Source of the DNA: Tubulanus polymorphus
Taxonomy: Eukaryota; Nemertea; Palaeonemertea; Tubulaniformes; Tubulanidae
Assembly (NCBI RefSeq): GCF_964204645.1
Contig: NC_134027.1
Location: 8,980,485-9,040,484 of the forward strand
Reading direction: 5' to 3'
DNA: 60,000 nt
Shown here: one piece after another, positions 1 through 10,395 of the stretch
How positions within the stretch are numbered: the first letter of the stretch is position 1
Layout: each line of letters starts with the position of its first letter
Position numbers and translations under genes: made by a program
The notes under the pieces: generated by a model
What the model was told of the DNA's origin: nothing
Seen by the model: the letters and a program-made list of their open reading frames with translations, nothing else
Databases searched by the model: none

Positions 1-720
1 AAAAATGTAGATATAGGTATAACGCCCTGGAGTTAAAAGTTTTATGTGTTAATGGTTCGATGCATAATGCAACACTTGACTTCTGGTTGTAATTTAAGAT
101 TAAAGGATAGATATGATAGCTTTGCTATCAAAGAAGCCATAACGCAAAGCCGCCATTAAGCTGAAGCTTTAGTAAGCTTTATGGTATGTTTTGCAACTGC
201 CGCGACGGGGCCTCGCAAAGCCGTATTGAATACACCAGTTTCAACGCGTCTATTCATAACAGTAGCAACAACCATTTCTATTGAATCCAGCGGCCTTTTT
301 TTGCGATTGGGACGTAAGACAAGAAAATAAAACGATATACGATTTATCGCCGTGTACATTAAATTCTGCGGGTCATAAGTATTCATGAGTTTTCAACGAA
401 AGAAAATAGAAGACCAATGCTGGCGGATCCTTTTCGTCCGACCAAAATTTTCAAACTTGTAGTCAATATCATGTCAATGCCATGTCATGACATTGCTCCA
501 CAATTTGACACAAAATTCGTTGTTGTATTATAATCTTTTGGTTTCTGGTTAAAAAAAGTGTTCAGAATGCGCCAGAAAACATCTAATTTTCCTAAATTTC
601 CTGGGAGAGGACCCACACCCCCTTGAGCAGCTTGATTGGCCCATCGGCAACCCCCTTTTCTCAAAATATTGAATCTGTCCCTGAAGAGGAAGGTAGTTAA
701 CCCGTAAACTACCCAGTAGC
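1..720. other. Unassigned AT-rich sequence
   Basis: Short frames only, with no protein family recognised on either strand. A C-rich patch near 600-660 is not matched elsewhere in the window. I see no repeat copy, RNA gene or convincing exon. Confidence 0.5.
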
Positions 721-1020
721 CAGATAAAATCCCACTATTTACTGATTAAAAGAATTTAAAAACCAGAATTTATTTATTCAATCTAAAATATATAAAAGAC
801 ACGACGTTTCGATCTCACCCTAGAGATCATTGTCAGGTGATCCGTTATCCGTTCACCACGTTTGAGTGTGGTTATCGTTCTACCGAGTAGCCGTTTAGTA
901 AACCAGGACCCCCTATTCTGGAAAGGCGTATACACATTAGACATAACTTTCAATGGTGATTTAGTTATCCCAGGTAATCTCACAAAATCGATACCTGCAC
1001 CGCTGAACTGATTATTCAAC
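721..1020 (-). mobile_element. Penelope-like element terminus (relic)
   Basis: Read on the minus strand, this contains CCTGACAATGATCTC, a small loop, then GAGATCGAAACGTCGTG (797-839). The GATCTC/GAGATC arms form a stem followed directly by GAAAC. This resembles the termini of Penelope-like retroelements, which are known to carry minimal hammerhead-ribozyme motifs. Here the CTGANGA core is imperfect (CTGACAA), so activity is doubtful. An AT-rich 3' part follows (721-796). A 37-bp block at 846-882 and the AT-rich part both recur at 51831-52028. A 78-codon minus-strand frame (783-1019) runs through the element and may be the last codons of an element protein, but I recognise no GIY-YIG or RT motif in it. 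The family call is by resemblance. Confidence 0.5.
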
Positions 1021-1324
1021 TGATTTGGTCAGTTCCCTTTCATCTCCTCTGGATGATAAACATTGCAATATAACTGGCTGCAGACGGCTCTGTGGGAGTA
1101 TATAATTGAATTGAGATTTATCCGGGCGATATTCACTGAGCAATACTCACAAATCGATCAATTAATGATGAGCTGATTGTTATTACTGTTAGATCAATTG
1201 ACGTGCGGAGAAGTGGTATTTATGTAGAGTAATGATTTCAAGTGGGGATCTTAATTTCATTATTACAATGCAAGTCATTGAAGGTCTTTACCTGAACAAC
1301 CTAAACAAATACCGTAATGTTCAA

Positions 1325-1606
1325 TAGCCGTGATCATACGAGCATTTTTGGCGCGGGCCAAATTTGCCCTGGTACAACTGTTCCCATGGGTCACAAATGG
1401 GCCCGTGCCTGTTGAGCCCGACCAAAATTTTAGAATGCGTCAAATTATTGTCTGTGATTTGCAACTGGATCTTGCAATGACTCCGATTTGTTTAAACTCT
1501 TTTTAGTATGGAGTGAGTGGTTTCCTTAGGCACGGGCCAAATTTGACTCGGGCCTGATCCGTGCCAATTTTGCGTGGGCTGAACCGTCTCTGTGCGATGG
1601 CGACTT
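1325..1606 (-). mobile_element. Family A MITE copy
   Basis: Starts with AGCCGTGATCATACGAGC, the reverse complement of the family A right end, and ends with TCTCTGTGCGATGGCGACT, matching the left end. The interior has GGGCCAAATTTG modules, a degenerate GCAACTGGATCTTG block and GAGTGAGTGGTTTCC. Part of the conserved TCTCTAATTAGG block is missing, leaving TTCCTTAGGCACGGGCC, so this copy has an internal deletion. No coding capacity. Confidence 0.8.
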
Positions 1607-2509
1607 ATGACACCCCTTTTGGCATTTTGTAGTATAGACCCCGTTCTGAGAGCTTGCGTTGCTTGCAGCACTCTCACCCCATCAGCCAGTTCCGTAATAT
1701 CTCAGGGTAATCGGCAAAATAACACTCCCTGGTAACATAAAGACTGAAGTGCATATGTTTTGAAAAACGTGTATGTTGTACTGAATTCTTTCAGGCCGGC
1801 CCTTAGTGGTGGTTATATAAATTCCATCGGTTTTTTACACATCCACTGGACTTCTTTCATTCCTCATTTGAATGCGGGGCAGAGAATAATAGCTTCGGTT
1901 AACAAGTTGATTTATGAATAATTAATTGACTGTTCTTTGGGAAGCCTTATTTCCATTCATTCCGTGCAGAACTGTTCAAGTATTCACTGCTGCTGTAATT
2001 GTAGCTATGTACATGTTCTAGTAAGGCCGCGTGTTACTTCAGTTACTTCAAGAAATCTATATATTACTCATGGTTGGTAACTAAAACTGTAAATACCCAT
2101 TAGAAAGCAGTGCTTTCATTGTTACGCAGAGAATTTGGACTATAGGTTCATCATCAATGGGAAAATTGCTGATTGAAATTTTAAGATTCTTAAATACATT
2201 CATAACTTAGGGGTTTGGAAATTTATAACGTGGGTATGGAAAATGATATTGGCCAACTTGTTGGTACCTCTATACTTTTTGTATTGAGAATTTTTATGAA
2301 AATGACAACCTGCTTCGCACTCAACTTCTGAAGAACTTTTCCGAACTCCGATACGTATTCAACTCTGTCCAGTGCTTTTGAGTTGCTCTCTTTTGTAGCT
2401 ATCTTTTTTCGATAAAACAAACCCGGCAGTGAGGTGATGATCGTTCCCGGGTTGCGCTGAAATGAGCTGATATTATCCGCGGTGGTTTCACCGGGCAACG
2501 TCCCTGGAT
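1607..2509. other. Unassigned sequence
   Basis: No recognised gene or repeat. A 91-codon minus-strand frame (2223-2498) is open but looks like nothing known to me, and it has no flanking splice pattern I would trust. Confidence 0.45.
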
Positions 2510-2597
2510 TTGGATGCGTTCTTCTCGAATAATCGCTAGCCGTAACTTAGTTCTTGGATGCGTTCTTCTCGAATAATCGCTAGCCGTAACTTAGTTC
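2510..2597. repeat. Exact 2 x 44-bp tandem duplication
   Basis: The 44-bp unit beginning TTGGATGCGTTCTTCTCG (2510-2553) is repeated without change at 2554-2597. Identity of both units implies a recent duplication or an assembly artefact. 44 is not a multiple of three. Confidence 0.95.
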
Positions 2598-4699
2598 GTA
2601 CGCTCATCCGTTCGCCCTCAGAAGTTTTGCGTGATTTCTATCATTTTCTCTCGTCGCCCTCAACGATTCCACCCAATTTTCCCCCGGTGTTGGCTTTGTA
2701 ATGACATTGTTGTCGCGTGTGTACATCAAATGCTCAGAGGAAAAAATTTGTTCAAAGCGGCAAAATGGTGAAGATCAAGGCGACATCCGAAAATCTTGTT
2801 GATTTTTTCTGGCGTATCTAAAACAAGGGCTGAGCTGAATCAGTTGATCACAGTATCCGTGATGAGATGGTAAATATAAAATCCCAAAATAATTGAATGA
2901 CTGAAAGTTTAGAAATATTTCGGATGGTGTATGCCACCCTTCTTCGGTCTAAAATGATCCGTCAACCTCGACAAAGGTTTCAGTCCTCGTAGTAAACTCC
3001 TTTAAAAAAATGTCAGTGCTCAAGTCCCTATAAGCTAATGTGCAGTAATTCTCGTCTTGTTTTACATTTACTGTGTATTCATTTGAAATATCATTTAAGA
3101 CTGAAGAATGGGGCAGTAACCACCAAAATATTTCTATTCTTCTTATAAACATTTTACTCATTCAATTATTGTGGGGTTTTTTTTCGGGGTGAGTCGTCGT
3201 TTCATTATTCCATCTACCCTACTTTTCGTGATGTATCTCGGCAAAATTAAGTAATACGCCAAATTGACCGCGTATTACGCGCCGATGATCGGTCGTCGGA
3301 GTCGCTATCAATTTCTCGACGCTCGTTGGAAAGTTCCTTTACGGCACTTCCGGGGGTTTTCATTCATCAGTCATTAAATGTTAAGAGCTTTTTCTGGTAT
3401 TTTCCGTGTTTCCTGTTAATTGGCAAGATTTTATCGAGAACGGCTTCGTGCGATGCGCGAATTCGATATTCATCCTGTCGGTTTATGAGACAGGAACCGA
3501 TTCTTGAGGATGAAAGATTCTGCCGAGACTCAGTTGTGCAAAGGTTCGATAATCGATGTTAAAATGATTCATAAATAATTTGGATTCATTTTCAAATATA
3601 ACTTTCACCTATAGAACCCAGTATACCCCCTTTGGACTCCCCTTTTTGTCTTTTTTCTTTACTACGCTTTACAGTGTAGAAGTACCTTCTGTAACCTTTT
3701 CTTTTATGTAATAGTGATGATGACTGTATTTCTGTATTGTATCTATTAAGTAAAGAAATAAACTTATATATATATAATGAGAAAATATGATATTTTCATT
3801 GCAAAAAATTGTTCAGATGAAGATCAAATAATAAGGCCATTTTGGTTTTTTTAAAACTTAACAGCAACAAAAATAAGGCAAATACTGCAAATAATTAAGA
3901 TCTATCCAATGATATCACTAATCAACGTCCTGCAGAATGATATGAGATTTTCTGAAGTAGAATTTTTTGTTACGGTAAAGACGATGTACCGCATGACCTA
4001 TTGAATCGATGTAGTGTCAGTCATTGAGAAAAACTTAAGAGCAGACGTCAGTTGATTTAACGTCAGTTGATTTAAACGAAGCCCCAGAAATGAGGCAATT
4101 ATACGGAGATTATGAATAAAAAATGCGTTGGTCTCGAGCTTTCAGCGAAGAAAATCGTATCTTGACATTTAATCGATTACGTCTTACGTTCTTGACACGT
4201 TTTATTTTTCCATACAATGCCCTTCCTTCGAACTGAAATGGATGCTGTAAGTCAAAAACTGTGTGATTAGATTCGCATTTCAAGTAGAAGCGTCTAATTT
4301 CGTCGAGATAACCAGCGAAATACCGATATCAAATGTTGTATCGTTCCAGACAGTATTTAGCGTATTGAAAACAACATTGTTTTGTATCGCAAATTGATAA
4401 CTATGCACCTTAGTCTCCTTAGTGTTGGTTTTTACGGAGCGATAAATCAATTTCTCAGAAATTTCTGTTCGATATTCATTACATTATTAATGATTCCAGC
4501 GATGTGACATTTATTTGAAGTTGGCTAAGTAAACGATACGTCTGCAGCTAGTCGTGTTAGCAAAATATAAGGGGTAGTTTTTAGTCTCAAGAGCTACGGT
4601 TGCTATTTTGTGTGGTATCCTTATCCTTATCGGCACCCGGCACCCGCCGCTGAACTACAAATGAGACGAGCGTCCGCGAGGTCGTTCGCGCGAGATTCT
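2598..4699. other. Unassigned sequence with a retroelement-like 3' tail and a 15-bp duplication
   Basis: Mostly AT-rich with no recognised coding sequence. Around 3600-3780 the strand carries T-rich sequence, then AAGAAATAAACTTATATATATATAATGAG, which resembles a polyadenylation-type end. This could be a retroelement or transcript 3' end, but no coding part lies upstream. At 4045-4074 the 15-mer ACGTCAGTTGATTTA is present twice in direct tandem. Confidence 0.4.
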
Positions 4700-5286
4700 A
4701 CCGTACTTGGATGCTCATGAGATGCCGAATCTGCCTTCACACTAAAGAAAATACGCGGCCAGCTCAGCGCTGTACTGAGATGGGGTTTTTGGTGCATAAT
4801 CACCTTCTACGCTTAATAAGCCAGGCAATTCAGTACGGTACTGAATAAGCCCAGGAATAGGGTCTCGAATAACTTTGTGAATGCTTAAGCCGAGGACACA
4901 CTGAGCGATTTCGTCTTTTTGTGTGTCCGATTTCGTCGCCCGACGAAATAGCCGGTAAAATCGCCTTGTGTGTCCGACGAAATCGCCCAAATCTAACATG
5001 TTGGATTCTGTCGCCGGCGACAGAATCGCTAAGTCTGTCTGGGTACGGCGATCAGTCGCCTCGAGCGGCGTATTAACCAGCCAATCACGGCGCTTCGACG
5101 CTTCACGTGATAGCAAAATGGCGACCCACCGATTTCGTCGGCTGACGAAATCGCCCAGTGTGTCCGGGTCTGTCAGCGATCAAATCGGTCATAAAATCAA
5201 CGGCGACTGAGTTGGGCTGACGGAATAGCCCAGTGTGTCTGAGGCTTAAATAAATACCATACTGAAATCCTTGTGTGAATGCAGCT
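4700..5286 (+). mobile_element. Family B MITE copy, interrupted by a nested element
   Basis: Shares with 16640-16839 the run TTCACACT(A/G)AAGAAAATACGC, then GGCCAGCTCAG, CAGTACGG(T/A)ACTGAATAAG and the end GAAATCCT(T/A)GTGTGAA(T/C)GCAGCT. It is split at TTAA by a 357-bp insertion (4889-5245). The two B halves resume correctly on either side. The left boundary is vague, because homology fades upstream of about 4720 and no clean left terminus remains. Confidence 0.75.
4889..5245. mobile_element. Palindrome-rich element (family C) between TTAA duplications
   Basis: The ends are inverted repeats: GCCGAGGACACACTGAGCG on the left and, reversed, GCCTCAGACACACTGGGCT on the right. TTAA flanks both sides (4885-4888 and 5246-5249). 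TTAA duplication is the hallmark of piggyBac-type transposition, but the ends do not show an obvious piggyBac CCC start, so the superfamily is inference. The interior is built of short palindromes: a perfect 24-bp one at 5004-5027 (arms GATTCTGTCGCC) and arms CGATTTCGTC/GACGAAATCG at 5130-5153. Open frames on both strands are by-products of these palindromes. Confidence 0.75.
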
Positions 5287-6168
5287 TTAATCTTTCTTAC
5301 CTATTTCCTAAACTACAGATAAGATCGGCGATCACAAAAGCGTTTTTTTTTGCCTGGTCCTGGTGAGTAGTTTATGTGTGAACCTTCTGCTGTATTTAGG
5401 AGGCACAGGCCCAATTGAACTCAAGTCTGAGCTCGGCCAGTTTGTATCTGTGTGATCGCAGGTAAGAGATACACCAAACTCATTTGGATGATGTGCGAGT
5501 ACTAGAGATGCAATTAACGTCATCAGTTTTTTGAATCGTCGAGTTCTATTTTGAAAGTCATATTAAAAACGTATTAAAAATGGCGTTAAGCGATGAGAAT
5601 CATGATGGGGATAGAATCACTTAGTGGTTTTTCTGTAAGCATCAAATGCATTATGAACTGTTCAGTTTCGTATCGTTCAGCACCTGACCGAATTAACGAA
5701 CTTCCCACCGTTCATTTCTTTAAATCAATTCTACTAACGGGCTTCATTTCAAAACGAGGAAATCTTGAAAGAACATTCCGTTTTTGGAATGCCGTAAAGT
5801 AGTTGGGATCGATAATTTGGGTACGTTGCTGGTGATTTTTCATTGCTTGGGATGGGTAACTCAAAAACTACCAAAAGAAAACAAACTGTATGGAGGAGGA
5901 CTACGGACAAAAGTGATGATTTCTGAATGGTGTTACTGAATGATGGCAACAAGACCATGGATTTAGGATTCTCCCATTAAACAACAGTATGTATGAGCAC
6001 TCTTTTCAACTTTCAACTTGAAGAGGCTCATAATCCTAAACAAACCCAATTTCTTTGGTTGAATATTCACGTTATTTTCTTTCGCCAATGATTTCTGATG
6101 AGTGAGAATTTCCATTGATGGTGAATTAAAAGTCTTTTCCGAAACCACTTTTCAAGGGGTTTCAAAAG
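5287..6168. other. Unassigned sequence
   Basis: No recognised gene, RNA or repeat. Several 60-70-codon frames overlap on both strands, as expected by chance. Confidence 0.45.
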
Positions 6169-6391
6169 TCACAATCGCACAGAGACGATTTGACCCGGGC
6201 CGAATTGGCACGGATCTCACCCGTGCCTTATTAGAGAGCAGCTACTCACTTGATATTGAAAACAAGTGAGCCTTTTGCGGAACCAGTTGCAATTCAAACG
6301 CAATATTTTGAATCGTCCCGTGCTCACATTTGCCTCGGACCTGGTCCAACATTTTAAGTTGGGCCAAAAACGCTTGTGTGATCGCGGCTAA
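6169..6391 (+). mobile_element. Family A MITE copy (internally deleted)
   Basis: Left end CAATCGCACAGAGACGATTT, interior GGCACGGATC and CCGTGCCTTATTAGAGAGC, then GGAACCAGTTGCAATTCAAA. The right end CTTGTGTGATCGCGGCTA is intact. At about 223 bp it lacks around 100 bp of the full-length copy, mainly right of centre. Confidence 0.85.
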
Positions 6392-8189
6392 TGATAATGT
6401 CAGTGACGAACTATCAAGAAGAGCCATGTTGGTACGGTCCGAGCTCTTCTCCCATCGAGGGGTTTGAAGCTATCTTTATCCCCAGTCTCTTGAGCTTAAA
6501 CGCATCAACTCAACACTGCAGTTCCTGCTGCCGGAAAAGACATAAACCACAAAATATCTTGCGAATATTGTTTCCGTGTGGGATTTTTTCCTCGAGTATT
6601 AGGTTGATTTCTCGCTAGGTCAATAGTTCAATATTAGAAATCGTTATCACATATACATTTTCTAGTGTCACAAGAAATTGGAACTATAATGCACGAACTG
6701 CTACTTGCAGGCAGTTGGTCTGGGTTTGATTTTTTCTTTAAGTTATGCCGAAAAATCACATAGATGAATAAGAATTATAGAAATTTGGTGGATTCCCATC
6801 TCACGCACTACAAAACGCTGATTGGTTTTGATATACAATCTTATTACAGTAAGACCTCGTTGACGTTATAACGAAATTTATGGGACCAGAAAATCTGTGC
6901 GTTTTAAGCGACAGTTAGTTATATCTAGTAAAAAATCATCGAAATTTTGTAATAACCAATACATATGGGAGGTTGTACTACTTCTACTAGACTTTTCTTG
7001 ACTTGATGATAGGAATGTGCAGAAAGCAAATCTCTCGTATCAAATTTTTGATGTGTTATTCACAAGACGTATTCGGTTTTACTGATTGAATCTATTCACT
7101 CGACGACACAATGAAACTCTCATCGACTTGTTAGCAGTTTTCATTTGTTGCTGCAATTTTTTGTTTGCGCTGGGTGAGTAGCGCCGGGTTGTTTGGCCAA
7201 CGGGGGGTCACGCCGCGGTTACTGCGTGACCGATCTCGTAATCATCCGTGTAATTCGGCTAGAAATTCATCTGATTTGTCCGCAAGGTGTATCAGATTAA
7301 TTTGTGGCGTGGACGGATGCACGTTTCTTTCACTCGATTGTGGAGGAGATGCGGATGTACGGTCACGTCGTGTCATTTTCCGAATTAAGCACTTGAAAAC
7401 CGACGACCGACAGCAGCGTCTGATGAACCATAATTAACCTCACAATCGTGTATTTTCAGTAATAGCAAGAATGATTTTGCGTTAAATGTCTAACCGCGAC
7501 AAGTCGAGATGGGTTCCATTGAGGAATGAAATTTGAAAGAGTCTTGTGAGGAAGTGTCATTGAAATGCAATGCGAAGCATTTTGCAGTAGAATCTGCTTA
7601 ATTCTGTTGGGAATATCATATTTTTGATGCGTTATGTATTATAGGTTGGCTATACACTGCATTTCAAGCGTGAAACGTTTAAACCAATCAGTGTGGAGCA
7701 TTGCGACGTTGCCTTCATTAACGATAGGTTTCAACAGATCTGAATTATTTGTTGAACACTCGGGCAATAGTAAGATTTCACTTACAGGGAGAGTTGGCCA
7801 ACTTTTCTACTTTTCCTCCTTAAAGTTGTGTAATGAGTTATTGATATTTAATGTTCTGCATCTTCAAGTACTAATAATGCAGGGCGTAAATTATGTAATT
7901 GGGTCCCTTGCACGCGGTTGTGGGATATTTTGTCACCTATAACATTGTTTCTCTTTTGCTAGTGTCCTGTTACCCAGGCTTAGGAGCTAATCTACGATAA
8001 ATCTAATGGCTCTGCTGTGCCTTATATTCTAGAAAAGATTTTCATCTGGGAATAGAAATTTATTTCTTTCCAATAATGGAGTTGCACCATTTTTGTTAGT
8101 AGACTGATATTCCAGTACCAGCAGCCGCTACAACACAGGTCGCCTATACCTCTGATTTAGGGACTCTCTTTACCCTTGCATACCATTCT
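6392..8189. other. Unassigned sequence, with one possible pogo/Tigger-like end
   Basis: No recognised gene. At 6845-6920, TA is followed by CAGTAAGACCTCGTTGACGT and then TTATAACGAAATTTATGGGA. This looks like the end of a pogo/Tigger-class transposon, whose known ends read CAGT-like then CCTCGTT. I could not find the matching right end. The rest is single-copy as far as I can see. Confidence 0.35.
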
Positions 8190-8340
8190 CGTGCATTACA
8201 CCATGGTGCGGTGTATTGTTAGTCACTAGTATTTCACTTTATTTGACACGTCCTGTCATATCTTCCAATAGAGATAAAAGCGATGTGGTGTATTAGCAAA
8301 GTCCATCACCGATTTATATGGTACACAAAAAGGGTTAAGC
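8190..8340 (-). mobile_element. Family G MITE copy (CACCGCA ends)
   Basis: The reverse complement aligns along its length with 54118-54290. Shared blocks are ATAAATCGGTGATGGACTT, GCTA(A/G)TACACC(A/G)CAT, then (after a diverged middle) ACACCGCACC(A/G). The ends are themselves near-palindromic (CACCATGGTGCGGTG). It is non-coding and more degraded than the other copy. Confidence 0.7.
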
Positions 8341-8673
8341 ATTTGTTCGAAGCCAATACCACTGAGGTTGCATGCAAAGGAACAAACTGCTACAGATAGG
8401 ATGCTAAGGTGTTACCAGTGCTATGCAGTTGTGTCGTGCTTTGAAGCTGACCAGGTAGCTGCAGGCCAAATGTAGAGCTAGATTCATCGGAGCAATGAGA
8501 GATTCTAACAACACCAGCAGTCAGGAACAGCAGGATTATCTGAAGTATTTTGCATAAGCCCTGTGTCGACGGGCGATTTTTTCCTGCAATTTAAATGCCA
8601 CTGAGAAATTGCTTGAAAATCGCAGTGACTCGTCGCTCGTTTGCAGTTTCATGCAACTGCAACTGATATCAAG

Positions 8674-8700
8674 TTCAAGCCGCGATCATATGAGCATTTT
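8674..8700 (-). mobile_element. Family A solo right end
   Basis: AGCCGCGATCATATGAGCAT at about 8675-8694 matches the family A right terminus in reverse, but the sequence then departs from the family. It is either a severely truncated copy or a chance match to an 18-bp end. Confidence 0.45.
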
Positions 8701-8747
8701 TTTATCCGTGCTTTGTTATGAATGAAATGATAATTAAATCGGCTCTT

Positions 8748-9118
8748 AGAATCTTTTTCATTTACATAAAATCCATGCAAGAAACTGATCCCGCTTACAT
8801 TTATTCTATTGTAAGACTGCCGAGTATGTGCCACTTCTGACTTATGCGACAGATTTAGACAGTATTCAGTCATTTAGAACATATAAGTCGTCTTGTTGCA
8901 ACATCTAACAAAAGTCAGTCTGTTGCAGAAACAGTGTTCTTAATTTTTCTACATAAAATCCATGAAAGAAACTGATGCTGATTATATTTCATTGTAATTC
9001 TGATGAGTATGTGCCTCTTTCGAGTATTCCAGCAAATTAAGACGGTATTCAGTCAATTTAGAAGATATAAGTCGTCTTGTTGAAGCACTCGGCCAAAGTC
9101 AGCTTTCTGTAGAAACAC
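8748..9118. repeat. Diverged tandem duplication, unit about 185 bp
   Basis: Unit 1 (about 8748-8936) and unit 2 (about 8937-9118) share in order ACATAAAATCCATG(C/A)AAGAA, GAGTATGTGCC, CAGTATTCAGTCA-like, ATATAAGTCGTCTTGTTG and CAGAAACA(C/G). Offsets between matching blocks are 184-187 bp, so the units differ by small indels and many substitutions. This is an old local duplication, not coding. Confidence 0.85.
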
Positions 9119-9960
9119 TTTTCATATGGGAGAATATTCTGCACCTTAAAGACGGCGGTTTATGATTGAGTTTAGAAACATGATCATTTATAGCAACTAC
9201 GCTTTTTATTAGGTGGAAATTAGTGAACATGCGTAATCTGATCGCGACCTGATGTGGCGTGTGATTTGATTTCTCCGTCGAGGACCGTCCCCAGCGTTGT
9301 CTGAATGCGTTTTTCACGCGATAAAAACCTAATATACAATTTCCACTACATTCGCAACGCCGGAAAACTCTCGGGAGATCGAGGCCATCTAAGCGACGGA
9401 TGAACTTTTGTAAAATTATCCTACGTTCTTTTTAATCGAAACTTGTACTCGTGATGGAGATGTTGAATTATAAACCATGATAAAGGATATATTATTGGAG
9501 TAGTGGACTAGCTTATCTAGACCACTTTGAGAAACGATGAGATATTGATGATATGAGAATGAAACAAGCAATTTTCACAAGATTCAGGGTTGAAATTCAA
9601 TGTCTAAATATACGAGAGAAATTCCACAATTATTCAGTCATCTTCCAGATGAAAAGTTCTAGAATTTATATGAATATATTTTCCAGCTTAATCATCTAAA
9701 CAAAAGATGAAAACGAATCCGCCACTTGTTGTCAGTACAGTGTCGTGTTATTGGTGGTGACATTTGCAAAAATATCGCATGAGTTTTTTCTTTTGTATTT
9801 CGTCAAGTGTTTTCAGTTTATTTTCTTGGAAATCAAACTCCGCAATGACTGATGATCGCTGCATCACTTTTCATGGTATCAGGTACGGTAAAAGGAAGGT
9901 TTCTACTTGAATCGGTTCCGATGTCCCATGCTGCAACACTTTTACAGCGATTATTACTGA
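9119..9960. other. Unassigned sequence
   Basis: No recognised feature. A 72-codon minus-strand frame (9099-9317) overlaps the tandem duplication and has no known motif. Confidence 0.45.
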
Positions 9961-9964
9961 GTTA

Positions 9965-10110
9965 GCTATTAGATCATTCAGGATGAATTAAAGGTCATGG
10001 GTTCGAACACCCACATAAAAAGAAAGAGAAAAAATTACCCAATGATACAGGACAAAAGTACCCTAACGAAATGGCGGCTAGCAACTGTAAAATGGTTTAT
10101 TTAATGGATT
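9965..10110 (+). mobile_element. tRNA-derived SINE-like unit
   Basis: TTAGCTATTAGATCATTCAG followed by GGATGAATTAAAGGTCATGG and GTTCGAACACCC reads like the A-box, anticodon-arm and B-box part of a tRNA (the canonical B box is GGTTCGAATCC). No acceptor stem can be paired, so it is not a functional tRNA gene. An A-rich stretch (AAAAAGAAAGAGAAAAAATT) and about 80 bp of unrelated body follow. I see no second copy in this window. Confidence 0.55.
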
Positions 10111-10184
10111 ATTCTGTAGGTTCCATTTGTGGCTTATTCAGGACGGTTGCGAAATATGATTCCGCGCCAAAAACCTTATCTAGA

Positions 10185-10395
10185 TATGGTACTGAGAAGG
10201 CCATGCATCTTCTGTAGTGCGGACACAGATTCAGCGCTTAGCAAGCCACATATTGTACATGTTGTAACTGAGACACCATCTTGGAACCATTCCCCACATG
10301 TGCGATATTCTGGCAAATTTGGCACCACATTGGTACAGTACTTCATAAGCCCAGAATCTCCTTTGAATGTCACTACAGTACTGTAATGTCGCTAG
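10185..10395. mobile_element. Degenerate family B-like MITE
   Basis: GATTCAGCGCTTA(G)CAAGCCA near 10230 matches the left part of the 16413 copy (GATTCAGCGCTTACAAAGT). The pair GGTACAGTACTTCATAAGCCC and TACAGTACTGTAATG corresponds to the CAGTACGGAACTGAATAAGC type of block. Open frames on both strands here are side effects of inverted sequence. The ends are not well conserved. Confidence 0.5.

Noticed and set aside
4742-5210. Overlapping 124- and 80-codon frames at the B/C elements
   Set aside because: They lie entirely inside two nested non-coding repeats, and frames on both strands follow from palindromes.
7165-7437. Coding exon sharing RWVS-AGLF-Q with a frame at 15135
   Set aside because: The likeness covers about ten residues over a G-rich donor-like sequence and does not extend; treated as coincidence.
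9965-10020. Functional tRNA gene
   Set aside because: No complementary acceptor stem around the A- and B-box-like sequences, and an A-rich tail follows as in SINEs.
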